Assembly: GCA_031292525.1 (NCBI GenBank)
Contig: JARLGY010000045.1
Location: 1-64,000, forward strand
DNA: 64,000 bases
Direction of reading: 5' to 3'
Source of the DNA: Flavipsychrobacter sp.
Lineage (GTDB): Bacteria > Bacteroidota > Bacteroidia > Chitinophagales > Chitinophagaceae
A model generated the notes under the pieces. The model did no database searches. It saw only the letters and a program-made list of their open reading frames with translations, and was not told the origin of the DNA. Made by a program: the position numbers and the translations under genes. Positions 7,407 through 16,100 of this stretch are shown here, in pieces; the first letter of the stretch is position 1, and each line of letters begins with the position of its first letter.

Positions 7407-7994
7407 CTAATCATCCAATCCCTTTCCATCAAGTATTTGCGGCGTGTATTTTTCAACTCTTGATTCCCGGGTTTTGGGTTGCTTGGCTGCAGAAAAATAG
7501 AAAATATATGCCCTTTGCCGCCCCGGAGTCAAGGCTTCAAAAGCCTTTTTCAGGGCAGCATTCTTATCTAATTTCTTTTGGAATTCTTCGGGGATTGTGT
7601 ACTCTTCCGTCTTTTTTAATTCAACCTTCAAACCGGCTTCTTCTACTTCAACGGCTTCGTATATATAGGCTGTCAGTACAGGCGCCAGTTTAATGATCTG
7701 CTGCACAGAGGTAAACCGCACCTGGCGCGCTACCTGCACGTTCTCTGTTTGTTGTATCAGGATACCCTTAGGGTCTTTTAGCAATACACCCTTGAAAAAC
7801 AAGAACGCACAATATTCTTTAAACACATGTATTAAAACTATGTTGCTATTCTGAAAAGTATAGCAAGGGCAGCCCCACTTCAATTCTTCAGTCAGGTGGC
7901 AGTCAAGAGCGATTGCTCTTAATTTCTTTATTTCTTCCTGCCACTTCTGGGGTTTATTAAAATAGAAATCAACCTTAGTATTCGTGTTATCCAT
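7407..7994 (-). CDS. YdeI/OmpD-associated family protein (DUF1801 plus OmdA-like tail)
   Basis: I chose the ATG at 7994 (MDNTNTKVDFYFN) rather than one 18 bases upstream because family members begin close to the VDxFxxxxxxW stretch. The N-terminal half (WQEEIKKLRAIALDCHLTEELKWGCPCYTFQNSNIVLIH) is the DUF1801 fold. The C-terminal part (PEEFQKKLDKNAALKKAFEALTPGRQRAYIFYFSAAKQPKTRESRVEK, shown here only as landmarks FQKKLDKN and TPGRQRAYIF) matches the bacteriocin-protection YdeI/OmpD-associated region. It is the last gene of the leftward operon led by the ArsR regulator. Biochemical role is not established. Confidence 0.85.
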   Translation of the reverse strand: MDNTNTKVDFYFNKPQKWQEEIKKLRAIALDCHLTEELKWGCPCYTFQNSNIVLIHVFKEYCAFLFFKGVLLKDPKGILIQQTENVQVARQVRFTSVQQIIKLAPVLTAYIYEAVEVEEAGLKVELKKTEEYTIPEEFQKKLDKNAALKKAFEALTPGRQRAYIFYFSAAKQPKTRESRVEKYTPQILDGKGLDD

Positions 7995-8014
7995 TGTTGC
8001 CTGTTTGTACAAAT

Positions 8015-8581
8015 TTAAACTTTTAACGAGCCCCGAAAGCCCCTGGCCGCATAGTAAGATTCGGCGCCATTATGATACAGGAAAACAGTGTCATATCGAC
8101 GATCGCAGAAGACAGCGCCACCATGTTTCCTTATATTAGCAGGCGTTTTTACCCAACTAGATGTTTTGGTATCGAAAGCTTCCAGTTGTTGTAGTTCGCG
8201 ATATTCTTCTTCAGTTAAAATTTCAACTCCCATAGACGCAGCCATATCAATAGCATTATTTTCTGGTTTGTTCTCTTTCCTCGCCTTTAGCGCCTCACCG
8301 TCGTAACACAAACTTCTGCGGCCCTTAGGGCTTTCTGCCGAACAATCGTAAAAAATGTATTCGCCTTTATTATGACCAACAACATCAGGTTCACCACCAG
8401 TTCTTTCCATTTCACTCAGCGACCAAAGTTTATCGGGAGCAGCTTCCAGCTTCTCTTGTACTTTAGTCCATTCAATGCCTTTATGCCGCATTGGGTTTTT
8501 CTCAAAGCGGGTTTTTAATACCGCGATCAGTTCTTCCTGTTGCAGGGGTGATAACTTCTTTTTCATGCTACTTGTTTTCAC
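8015..8581 (-). CDS. DUF4256 domain-containing protein (188 aa)
   Basis: The whole protein matches DUF4256: a basic helical start (LSPLQQEELIAVLKTRFEKN), a central GGEPDVVGHNKGEYIFYDC segment, SPKGRRSLCYDGEAL, and a C-terminal DTVFLYHNGAESYYAARGF. It is soluble, with no signal peptide. Function is unknown; the family is commonly carried next to small stress or conjugation-of-toxicant genes. The start at 8581 overlaps the upstream NTF2-like gene by 14 bases. A second ATG five codons later (8566) would nearly remove the overlap. Either way the two genes are coupled in the ArsR operon. Confidence 0.85.
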   Translation of the reverse strand: MKTSSMKKKLSPLQQEELIAVLKTRFEKNPMRHKGIEWTKVQEKLEAAPDKLWSLSEMERTGGEPDVVGHNKGEYIFYDCSAESPKGRRSLCYDGEALKARKENKPENNAIDMAASMGVEILTEEEYRELQQLEAFDTKTSSWVKTPANIRKHGGAVFCDRRYDTVFLYHNGAESYYAARGFRGSLKV

Positions 8582-8957
8582 TTTTTATCATGAAGGTTGT
8601 AATGGTACTTATTGTTGTGCCGCCTGCACGTTTGAATTTATATACGTCGCAAAACGAGAATTTCTTATCGTCTGCCGTAATAATTTGTCCACTTGCTGAT
8701 GCTTCCGGGCCATGTGTTATTATGGTGTCGATCGTAAGTTCCTTAACCTTCCAGCTAGGTTGTCTTTTGAGTTCGGTAACATAATGGGCTAACCCTTGAA
8801 CTTTTTTATTCCCAACAATTATCCAACTAATATCCTGTGGAATAATTTCATTTATGACCTCAACATCGGCATTGGCAAAAGCAGTATATAGCTCTTTGAG
8901 GAATTGCTTTCTTGGCGAATTACCACAGTCTGGTTCTATATTGATCTTTGGGCCCAT
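8568..8957 (-). CDS. NTF2-like / SnoaL-like protein (129 aa)
   Basis: A small single-domain protein with the cone-shaped NTF2-like pattern: an N-terminal helix (PRKQFLKELYTAFANADVEV), IIPQDISWIIVGNKKVQG, then strands containing SWKVKELTIDTIITHG, ASASGQIITADDKKFSFCD and YKFKRAGGTTISTITTF. Proteins of this fold bind small ligands or act as isomerases and are often found in stress-linked operons. No catalytic residue can be assigned with confidence. The start is 12 bases after the stop of the DoxX gene, and the end overlaps the DUF4256 gene, within the ArsR operon. Confidence 0.8.
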   Translation of the reverse strand: MGPKINIEPDCGNSPRKQFLKELYTAFANADVEVINEIIPQDISWIIVGNKKVQGLAHYVTELKRQPSWKVKELTIDTIITHGPEASASGQIITADDKKFSFCDVYKFKRAGGTTISTITTFMIKSENK

Positions 8958-8969
8958 ATAAAATCTTAT

Positions 8970-9356
8970 TTATTGATCAACTAAAGTAATCTTCCTATCC
9001 GCAGGTCTGAAATGCCACGACAAAACAATAAAAATAATCTGAAAAAATGGTCCAAGAAGTCCTTTTACACTATTATCACCATATGCCAAATGAGAAGCAA
9101 GCGCCCCCGTCATAGCGAAAAAGAAACCTGCGTATGCCCATTCTTTAAGCAGTTTAAACCGTGGAATTAAAATAGCTATAACCCCAAGAATTTTCCAAAT
9201 GCCAAGTATGGTTAAAAAGTAAACCGGGTAGCCCAAGCCCACTACCAGGTCAACCCATTGTTTGGTTCTAAGCACAGCAAATATCCCGCTTTGCAGCATG
9301 CCCACAGCCAATAAGCCCGTAGCGATCCAATAAATGATTTTGTTTCTCTTTTCCAT
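8970..9356 (-). CDS. DoxX family membrane protein
   Basis: 128 residues with four hydrophobic segments at roughly 7-28, 42-64, 71-92 and 96-115. Characteristic DoxX landmarks are present: YWIATGLLAVGMLQSGIFAV at the first helix, LGYPVYFLTILGIWKILGV in the second, and KEWAYAGFFFAMTGALASH in the third. DoxX-family proteins sit in the inner membrane and have been linked to redox and sulfur stress. The gene lies six bases after the AHSA1/SRPBCC gene and is the third gene of the ArsR-led operon. ArsR, AHSA1 and DoxX together recur in many bacteria. Confidence 0.9.
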   Translation of the reverse strand: MEKRNKIIYWIATGLLAVGMLQSGIFAVLRTKQWVDLVVGLGYPVYFLTILGIWKILGVIAILIPRFKLLKEWAYAGFFFAMTGALASHLAYGDNSVKGLLGPFFQIIFIVLSWHFRPADRKITLVDQ

Positions 9357-9362
9357 CGTGTG

Positions 9363-9827
9363 TTATTTTAATTTGTTTACGATGTCTTCTATCCTGTTAT
9401 GTGCCATGTTTATACCTTGTGCAAAAGGCAGCTTCAGTACCTGGTCTCTTTGGGTAACTGATTCATATATCACATGCATATTGAGCCGGCTGGTGTCGTC
9501 AGTAAGTTGTTCAAATTCATAGATTTCAAGCTGCACACCAAAAGGGGTACCATCCATTTCAAACGTGCGTACAATTTTCTTGTTGGGTATAACTTCATGA
9601 ATGACACCACTAAAACCATACTTGTATCCTTTTGGATCGGTAGTCTCAAACTGGTAATTACCGTGCTTTTTACTTTCCAGTTTCAGCACCTTGGTGCCCA
9701 TCCATTGCTCGATAATATCTGCCTCTACGTAGGCCTTAAACAATAATTCCAATGGCAGATCAAACTCCCTGGTGATCGTTAATTCCTGTTTGCCATCTTC
9801 GGCATTAATTTTTGTTTTTTGTTCCAT
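9363..9827 (-). CDS. SRPBCC/AHSA1-like ligand-binding domain protein
   Basis: A 154-residue START/Bet v1-like domain of the AHSA1 (activator of Hsp90 ATPase homologue 1) type. Visible landmarks are ELTITREFDLPLELLFKAY at the N-terminus, the IIEQWMGTKVLKLESKKHG turn, GYKYGFSGVIHEVIPNKKIV, and a C-terminal long helix (GINMAHNRIEDIVNKL). These proteins bind hydrophobic ligands in a deep cavity. The gene starts one base after the stop of the ArsR regulator, indicating tight co-transcription and probable coupling. Pairing of an ArsR regulator with an AHSA1 protein is very common, suggesting a response to a hydrophobic or electrophilic compound rather than to a metal. Confidence 0.9.
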   Translation of the reverse strand: MEQKTKINAEDGKQELTITREFDLPLELLFKAYVEADIIEQWMGTKVLKLESKKHGNYQFETTDPKGYKYGFSGVIHEVIPNKKIVRTFEMDGTPFGVQLEIYEFEQLTDDTSRLNMHVIYESVTQRDQVLKLPFAQGINMAHNRIEDIVNKLK

Positions 9828-9828
9828 G

Positions 9829-10149
9829 TTACTTGGTTTTATGTGTTTTCATTATTGTTTCTAATTTGTTGAAGCGTTCTTCCCACATCTGTCGGAATGG
9901 CTCGATAAAATCTGCTACCTCTTTCATTTTTTTTGCATTTATATGATAATAGATCTCTCGTCCATTTTGTTCTTGCTTAAGCAATTCGCACTCGGCAAGT
10001 ATTTGCAAGTGTTTTGAAACGGTGGGCCTCGCAGTATCAAAGTTTGCGGCTATGGCCCCGGCAGTCATAGCTTGCGAGGCAACCAACAGAAGTATAGCTC
10101 TTCGGGTTGGGTCTGCTATGGCCTGAAATGCGTCTCGTCTTAAATCCAT
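9829..10149 (-). CDS. ArsR-family winged-helix transcriptional regulator
   Basis: 106 residues, almost entirely one winged helix-turn-helix domain: [18 protein letters not shown] opens the fold, [20 protein letters not shown] (residues about 31-50) is the recognition helix region, and [19 protein letters not shown] forms the wing. No metal-binding CxC pair of the classical ArsR/SmtB type is visible, so it probably senses something other than arsenic or zinc. It is the first gene of the leftward six-gene operon. Two identical 16-base inverted repeats flank the promoter immediately upstream, strongly suggesting autorepression. Confidence 0.92.
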   Translation of the reverse strand: MDLRRDAFQAIADPTRRAILLLVASQAMTAGAIAANFDTARPTVSKHLQILAECELLKQEQNGREIYYHINAKKMKEVADFIEPFRQMWEERFNKLETIMKTHKTK

Positions 10150-10152
10150 TGT

Positions 10153-10168
10153 GTAGTTATTTGACTAC
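10153..10168. promoter_or_regulatory. ArsR operator, proximal copy
   Basis: GTAGTTATTTGACTAC is an imperfect palindrome (GTAGT, 6 bases, ACTAC). It lies between the -7 box and the start codon at 10149, so bound repressor would cover the transcription start. An identical copy lies 26 bases further upstream. Confidence 0.75.
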
Positions 10169-10199
10169 AAATGTATGTGTAGTTATTTGACTACGCAAA
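10168..10199 (-). promoter_or_regulatory. Promoter of the ArsR operon
   Basis: Read leftward, TTTG (10199-10196), a spacer of 20 bases and TACATTTG (10175-10168) match the Bacteroidota housekeeping promoter pattern. The distal operator fills most of the spacer, and the proximal operator begins at the last base of the -7 box. Confidence 0.75.
10179..10194. promoter_or_regulatory. ArsR operator, distal copy
   Basis: This is the same GTAGTTATTTGACTAC as at 10153-10168, placed inside the promoter spacer. The 26-base centre-to-centre distance is about two and a half helical turns. Confidence 0.75.
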
Positions 10200-10324
10200 T
10201 TTTTCTGCTATTTTTAATAATGTTTTGTGTGTTGTAGTTAATATTGGTGTTAATAAAAATCTTCATTTCAGCAATCAATAAACCAATATCATTATTTAAA
10301 GTCTATTTACTATAATACTTAACT

Positions 10325-11761
10325 ATGGATCTGCAGGAGCAAAACAGCTTGTTGTATGCGCGAGCGGGATTTGGGATAAGACTGGAGGATTTTAAGAATC
10401 CCCGGCCAGTAAAGGAAGTGGTGGAGTCGCTGTTCCCGACGGCTGTTCCCGGCCAGTTGCAACTGATAAGCGATGAAGAGTGGGCGGAGTATAACCCCAA
10501 GACCTTGAAGGTAACGATGACTGATGAGGTAGCCAGGAAGGAAAAAGAAAGAGAATTTAGAAGAAGAACAGGTGATATGAACCTGCTGTGGATGGAAGCT
10601 ATGGTGCGTACATCGTTCCCGTTGGTAGAAAAGACGGCCATGTTCTGGCATGGGCACTTTGCCACAAGGGTAGATAATCCATATTTTGATCAACTGCTAC
10701 TAAATGAAATAAGAAGAAACGCTCTTGGCAACTTTGGCGACCTGCTAAAGGCGGTGAGTAAAAGCTCTGCTATGCTGCAATTTTTAAACAACCAGCAAAA
10801 CAAGAAGAGCCACCCGAACGAGAACTTTGCGCGCGAAGTGATGGAGCTGTTCACTTTGGGACGCGGCCACTATACCGAGGATGATGTGAAGGAAGCTGCG
10901 CGCGCTTTTACTGGATGGGGATATGATGAGAATGGCGCATTCATATTTAGGGAAAAACAGCATGATGCTACAGATAAGAAGTTTTTGGGTAAGACAGGCA
11001 ATTTTGATGGTGATGATATACTGAACATCATACTGAAACAAAAGCAGACCTCGATATTCATTACGCAGAAGATATACCGCTACTTTGTAAGTGACGAAAA
11101 GATAGATGACAGACGTGTGAATGCCCTGGCCAAAAACTTCTATGATAGTAACTATGATATTGGCGGGTTGCTGCGAGATATATTTACATCGAAATGGTTT
11201 TACAATGACGATGTTGCGGGAGCTAAAATAAAAAGCCCTGTGGAACTGTTGGTAAGCTACCAGAGGATGATACCAATGTCTTTCAAGAACCCGAATGTAT
11301 GGATCAACCTGCAAAGGGTGCTGGGGCAGTATTTGTTCAATCCGCCGAATGTGGCAGGGTGGCCCGGAGGAAAGGACTGGATAGACAGCAGCAGCCTGGT
11401 GATACGGATGCGCCTGCCCGAAGCCTTTTTTGCCAGTAAGGAGCTGGACCTGAATGCTAAGGAAATAGAACCAGAGATGATGAAGGGCATGACCAAAAAA
11501 AATGTAATGCCGGGTCAGGCTGCACAAACCTTTAGAGTGGGTAAGCTGGATAGCGTGGACTGGAGCGGCTATGTGGCCTTCTGGAAAAACTATAAACGTG
11601 AAGAAGTGAGGGCTGCACTGGCAGACTATCTGCTACCTATGAGCCTGGACGAGGCAAGGTTAAAGCAAGTGGAAGGCTTTGCAGACAATGATAATGACGA
11701 GCAATACATAAAGAGTATGACCATACTGCTGATGGAGCTGCCGGAGTACCAATTGAGTTAA
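10325..11761 (+). CDS. DUF1800 domain-containing protein (478 aa)
   Basis: The protein matches DUF1800 along its length. Landmarks are LLYARAGFGIRLEDF at the N-terminus, VEKTAMFWHGHFATRV, HPNENFAREVMELFTLG, AARAFTGWGYDENGAF, GNFDGDDILNIIL, and NPPNVAGWPGGKDWI near residues 337-351. No signal peptide is visible, which is unusual since many members are exported. The family has no proven activity. It is almost always encoded next to a DUF1501 protein, as here (60 bases downstream, same strand), and the pair is thought to act together in envelope or polysaccharide-related processes. The reading frame is intact. Confidence 0.9.
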   Translation: MDLQEQNSLLYARAGFGIRLEDFKNPRPVKEVVESLFPTAVPGQLQLISDEEWAEYNPKTLKVTMTDEVARKEKEREFRRRTGDMNLLWMEAMVRTSFPLVEKTAMFWHGHFATRVDNPYFDQLLLNEIRRNALGNFGDLLKAVSKSSAMLQFLNNQQNKKSHPNENFAREVMELFTLGRGHYTEDDVKEAARAFTGWGYDENGAFIFREKQHDATDKKFLGKTGNFDGDDILNIILKQKQTSIFITQKIYRYFVSDEKIDDRRVNALAKNFYDSNYDIGGLLRDIFTSKWFYNDDVAGAKIKSPVELLVSYQRMIPMSFKNPNVWINLQRVLGQYLFNPPNVAGWPGGKDWIDSSSLVIRMRLPEAFFASKELDLNAKEIEPEMMKGMTKKNVMPGQAAQTFRVGKLDSVDWSGYVAFWKNYKREEVRAALADYLLPMSLDEARLKQVEGFADNDNDEQYIKSMTILLMELPEYQLS

Positions 11762-11821
11762 CGAACGGTGGGCTTGTTGTGAGAAAATAGTTATAGTGGA
11801 GTCTTTTTAAAGAGAAGTAAT

Positions 11822-13024
11822 ATGTCGATATCTCGTAGGAAATTTATACAGCTGAGTTCGCTGGCTAGTGCATCGCTGATGGTGCCGCGGTTTTTAAAGG
11901 CTTTTGAACATAATCCGCTGAGCCTGCCGGGCGGGGGCAAGAAATCGCTGGTGGTGATACAGTTGTCAGGTGGAAATGACGGCCTGAACACCGTGATACC
12001 ATACTACAACGACATATACTATAAAAACCGTCCCGTGATAGGGATAAAGAAGGCTGACGCCATTGCTCTTACAGATGAGGTGGGACTAAACCCTGCCCTT
12101 ACCGGTATAAAAAGGCTTTATGATCAAGGCTTTGTAAGCATAATAAATGGTGTGGGTTATCCTGAACCTAACCGTTCGCACTTTCGCAGTATGGACATAT
12201 GGCAGAGCGGCAGCACTGCCGACCAAGTGGTGAGCACTGGCTGGCTGGGCAGGTACATAGACGGTTGCAAGGACTGCACTAACAATACTATGGGCCTTGA
12301 AATTGATGACAGCCTAAGCCTGGCAATGAAAGGCAAGGACAAAAGCGCTCTTGCAGTGCGCGACATCAACCAGTTTTACAATGCGGCAACAGACCCTTAT
12401 TTTGTGAAACTGGCCAAAACGCATGATGACGAACATGATGCCAAACTGGCCAACTATTTGTACCAGACATTGCGAGAAACATCATCGGCAGCGGGATATA
12501 TATACCAGCAGAGCAAGATATACAATACAACACAGGTGTATCCTGATACCGCTATAGGCAAACGTATGAAGACTATTGGCTCGCTTATAGTTGCCAATAC
12601 GGATACGCAGGTATACTACCTGAGCCATGGCAGCTTTGATACGCATGTGAACCAGGCAGACCGGCAAAAAAAACTGTTTGAAGAACTGGATGCTGCACTA
12701 ACTGCATTGGTAGCAGACCTGAAACAAAACAACCGTTTTAATGATACGCTTATCATGACATTCTCTGAGTTTGGCCGCAGGGTAGGGGAGAACGCCAGCA
12801 AGGGTACTGACCATGGCACTGCCAACAGTATGTTTATGATAGGTGGTGGAATAAAGAAAGGTGGCTTATATAACAACATCCCCAATCTCGCCGATCTGGA
12901 TCACGGAGATGTGAAGTATGAACTTGACTTTAAACAGGTGTATGCTACTGTTTTGGACAGATGGCTGGCAACAGATCCGCGTGGTGTATTGGACGGGAAG
13001 TATGAACCACTGACGTTTATATAA
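11822..13024 (+). CDS. DUF1501 domain-containing protein (400 aa), probable Tat export
   Basis: The N-terminus MSISRRKFIQLSSLASASLM has a twin-arginine motif followed by a moderately hydrophobic stretch, so Tat-dependent export is likely. The body matches DUF1501, which belongs to the alkaline phosphatase/sulfatase-like superfamily: LVVIQLSGGNDGLNTVIPY, GYPEPNRSHFRSMDIWQSG, SHGSFDTHVNQ, and TFSEFGRRVGENASKGTDHG. Several of the Asp and His residues in these blocks could bind metal. It follows the DUF1800 gene by 60 bases in the same direction, as is usual. The activity of the pair is unknown. The giant protease gene comes next. Confidence 0.92.
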   Translation: MSISRRKFIQLSSLASASLMVPRFLKAFEHNPLSLPGGGKKSLVVIQLSGGNDGLNTVIPYYNDIYYKNRPVIGIKKADAIALTDEVGLNPALTGIKRLYDQGFVSIINGVGYPEPNRSHFRSMDIWQSGSTADQVVSTGWLGRYIDGCKDCTNNTMGLEIDDSLSLAMKGKDKSALAVRDINQFYNAATDPYFVKLAKTHDDEHDAKLANYLYQTLRETSSAAGYIYQQSKIYNTTQVYPDTAIGKRMKTIGSLIVANTDTQVYYLSHGSFDTHVNQADRQKKLFEELDAALTALVADLKQNNRFNDTLIMTFSEFGRRVGENASKGTDHGTANSMFMIGGGIKKGGLYNNIPNLADLDHGDVKYELDFKQVYATVLDRWLATDPRGVLDGKYEPLTFI

Positions 13025-13138
13025 ATGCTCATTTGGCAAAGATGGCAATTGCAACCGATGTAAAACACTTGATGTTTGGTAGCCCATACCGCTATGATAT
13101 TGGTGTATATGACTGAAAAATAGTAACTTAATGAAAAT

Positions 13139-13163
13139 GCAAAATACTTATGTAGTATTTTGC
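13139..13163. repeat. Perfect 9-bp hairpin before the protease gene
   Basis: GCAAAATAC, loop TTATGTA, GTATTTTGC. It lies 28 bases before the chosen start at 13191, so it would be in the 5' leader. No T-tract follows, so it is not a classical terminator. Confidence 0.5.
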
Positions 13164-13190
13164 GTTAATTACTATCATGTAAGTCTCATT

Positions 13191-16100
13191 ATGGCTGAAC
13201 CTTTACTATTTTCCCGCAAAGCGGTTTTATATTTGTTGTTGTGTTTCGTTTTACTACCTAGTATAAGCTTATGTCAAAGTAAGTTAAGTAGGACGGTACA
13301 CTTGAAGAGCACGCTATTAAAACCATCTTACAACGCAAGTATATGGCTGGACAGTGTACAGCATACAAGTGAAAACGGATATACACAAGTTCTGCTTCAG
13401 TTTGCTACCTTACCTAATGCTGAAGAAAAGGCCACCCTGCAACGTAATGGTATACGTTTGCTGGAGCATGTGCCTGATAATGCATTTACAGCCATTGTGA
13501 AATTGCCTTTTACGGGGAGTACTTCCGGTTTGCCTTTTACGTCTGTTATCAATATTGCAGATGAGTGGAAGGCCGACAAAAACGTATGGGATAAGGTAAA
13601 CAGCAACCTGAATACAATTGTAGCAGTAATGGTGAGCTTTGACACGCAGGTGCCAGCGCAGGAAGTAAAGGATTTTCTGAAGAAAATCGGCGCGGTTACG
13701 GAGAAAAATAAGCTGGAACAATACGGCATTTACAAAGTGATCATTGCTGCCAAAAGCATGAAAGCACTTGCGCATAGTTACAGTGTTAAATATATAAGCC
13801 CTGTGGCTACTTATGTAAACGCTGATGCAGATGCAAAGGCGATGAGCAGGGTGAATATTATAAATCAGCCTGTAAATAACGGAGGGTATGGCTTGCTTGG
13901 TGATAGTGTAACAGTGGGGGTGGGCGACGATGTATCGGCTATATACCATGTGGATATGTGGGATAGGGTGATCAATTACAATCCGGCTGCGATGACGCAT
14001 CATGGCGTATTTACCAATGGTATAGTAGGTGGTGCGGGTATAGTTGACCCTTTGGGGGAAGGAGTGGCACCGCATGTGCGACTGGTGAACTACTTGTACG
14101 ACCAGGTATTGCAGGCAACGCCACTGATGCTACAGCAATACAACATGAATGTGACCAATAACTCTTATGTGACCATAGAGGGTGATTGTGGTTATTCAGG
14201 GACGTACGATGTGTACTCGCAGTTTGTTGACAACCTAGCCATGCAATACCCATCTGTTTTTCATGTTTTTGCTGCGGGTAATGATGGTACGTTGGATTGT
14301 ACACCTTACCCCAAAGGATTTGGGACAGTAGCGGGTGGGTACCAAGCAGGGAAAAATGTACTTGTGGTTACCAGTACCGACAAGGAATATGATAATGCAT
14401 ACGATGCATCGCGCGGGCCTATAAGGGATGGCAGGTTAAAGCCGGAAATAACCGCTGTAGGTTATAATGACTATTCATGCATAGATGTTACAGATTATGA
14501 AATAGCAGATGGTACCAGCTTTGCGTCTCCACAAGCGGCGGGCGCTGCTGCGCTGCTCACCCAACGCTATAAATCGCTTTACGGTACGCTGCCCAATTCT
14601 GACTTATTGAAAACATTGCTGATGGTGGGGGCTATAGATGTTGGTAATAATGGACCGGACTATACTTTTGGCTATGGATTTCTGAACCTGCAACATAGTA
14701 TACAGATTTTGGACAGCAGCCATTACTACAATAATACTATTGCAGATGGAGGAACTCAAACTATAACAATACATGTGCCCGCCAATATGGGCAAACTGAA
14801 GGTAATGCTGTACTGGAACGATGAAGCTGCTAGCCCACTGGCGGCTACCCAATTGGTGAATGATCTTGATCTGCAGGTGCAAGCTCCGGATTCATCAAGC
14901 TACTTACCATTGGTACTTGATCCTACGCCGGCCAATATTAATAACGATGCTGTGCAAAGAGCAGACCACCTTAATAATAGCGAGGAAGTGGTGATCAATA
15001 ATCCGCATGCAGGGAATTACACTATCATTGTAAAAGGTTACCATGTGCCATCTACAGTGCAAGGTTATGTTGTAGCTTATGATCTGGAACCTGTGGGCAT
15101 AAAATTGGCTAATCCTATTGCGGGAACAAAAGCGGCATCGGGTAAGGTGCTCCACATATATTGGGATGCACCTGATGTTACCAATACATTCACACTGCAA
15201 TATTCAACCAACAACGGTGTTACGTGGTTGCCTCTGGCAGCAAACCTTGGTGCAAACCAACGGTTTTACGATTGGACACCAGACAGCGCAATAAGCAGCG
15301 GGCAATGCCTGATAAAGCTGACACGTGATAATACAAGTGATGTATCTGTTTCAGGAGTGTTTGTTATCAGTCCGCAACCAATAGTAACACTGGATGCAGC
15401 ACAATGCCCTGGCTATGTGAATATACACTGGACGACAACCCCCAATGCAACAGCCTATAAGGTGCAACGAAAGAAAGGACCTTATATGCTAGTGGTAGAT
15501 ACAGTATCCACTACTAGCTATTCATTCAGCTTCCCGGTTTATGATAGCACCTACTATGTAGCGGTAAGTCCAATAGTGAATGGACTGGAAGGATATAGAA
15601 GTATAGCTGTCTGGCGCAGGCCGGTGGATGGCAGTTGCGTTGGTTTTCCTAAAGGAGACCTTGCAGTAACAGGCACTACCCTGCAAAATGGCAGACAGTT
15701 TACCAGTACGCAACTTACCAATGCAACGTTGATGGTGGTGACGCTAAGGAACCGCTATGATAGCGCGACAACTAAGTACTCACTTACCTACAGTGTGAAT
15801 GGTGGTATTTGGAATTCTTTATTTTCACCACCTTCTATACCGGCAGATGCGGCTATAAATGTAACATTGCCCGGATTGCGACTGGGAACGCCGGGTAATT
15901 ATACCATAAAAGTTGCCGTGCATAATATAGGTGTTGCCGATACTATAAAATATAATGATACGTTGGTAACCCAAGTCACCAACATCAGCAACCCACCTGT
16001 AAGCCTAGCATCGCCTTTTAACGATGGTTTTGAGAGTATGTCTTTGTTTTCTTTAACGCACGATTCGATCGGAATATCGCCGAACGGGCACTGGGACTAT

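Noticed and set aside
10784-11527. Minus-strand open frame of 247 codons inside the DUF1800 gene
   Set aside because: It is antisense to a clear family gene. His/Tyr/Ile-rich composition is typical of a shadow frame.
13131-13190. Upstream start of the protease frame
   Set aside because: It would put a hairpin and an unusual leader before a normal signal peptide, so the ATG at 13191 was preferred.
13410-14075. Minus-strand open frame of 221 codons inside the protease gene
   Set aside because: It is antisense to the S8 protease with its conserved catalytic blocks; composition is shadow-like.
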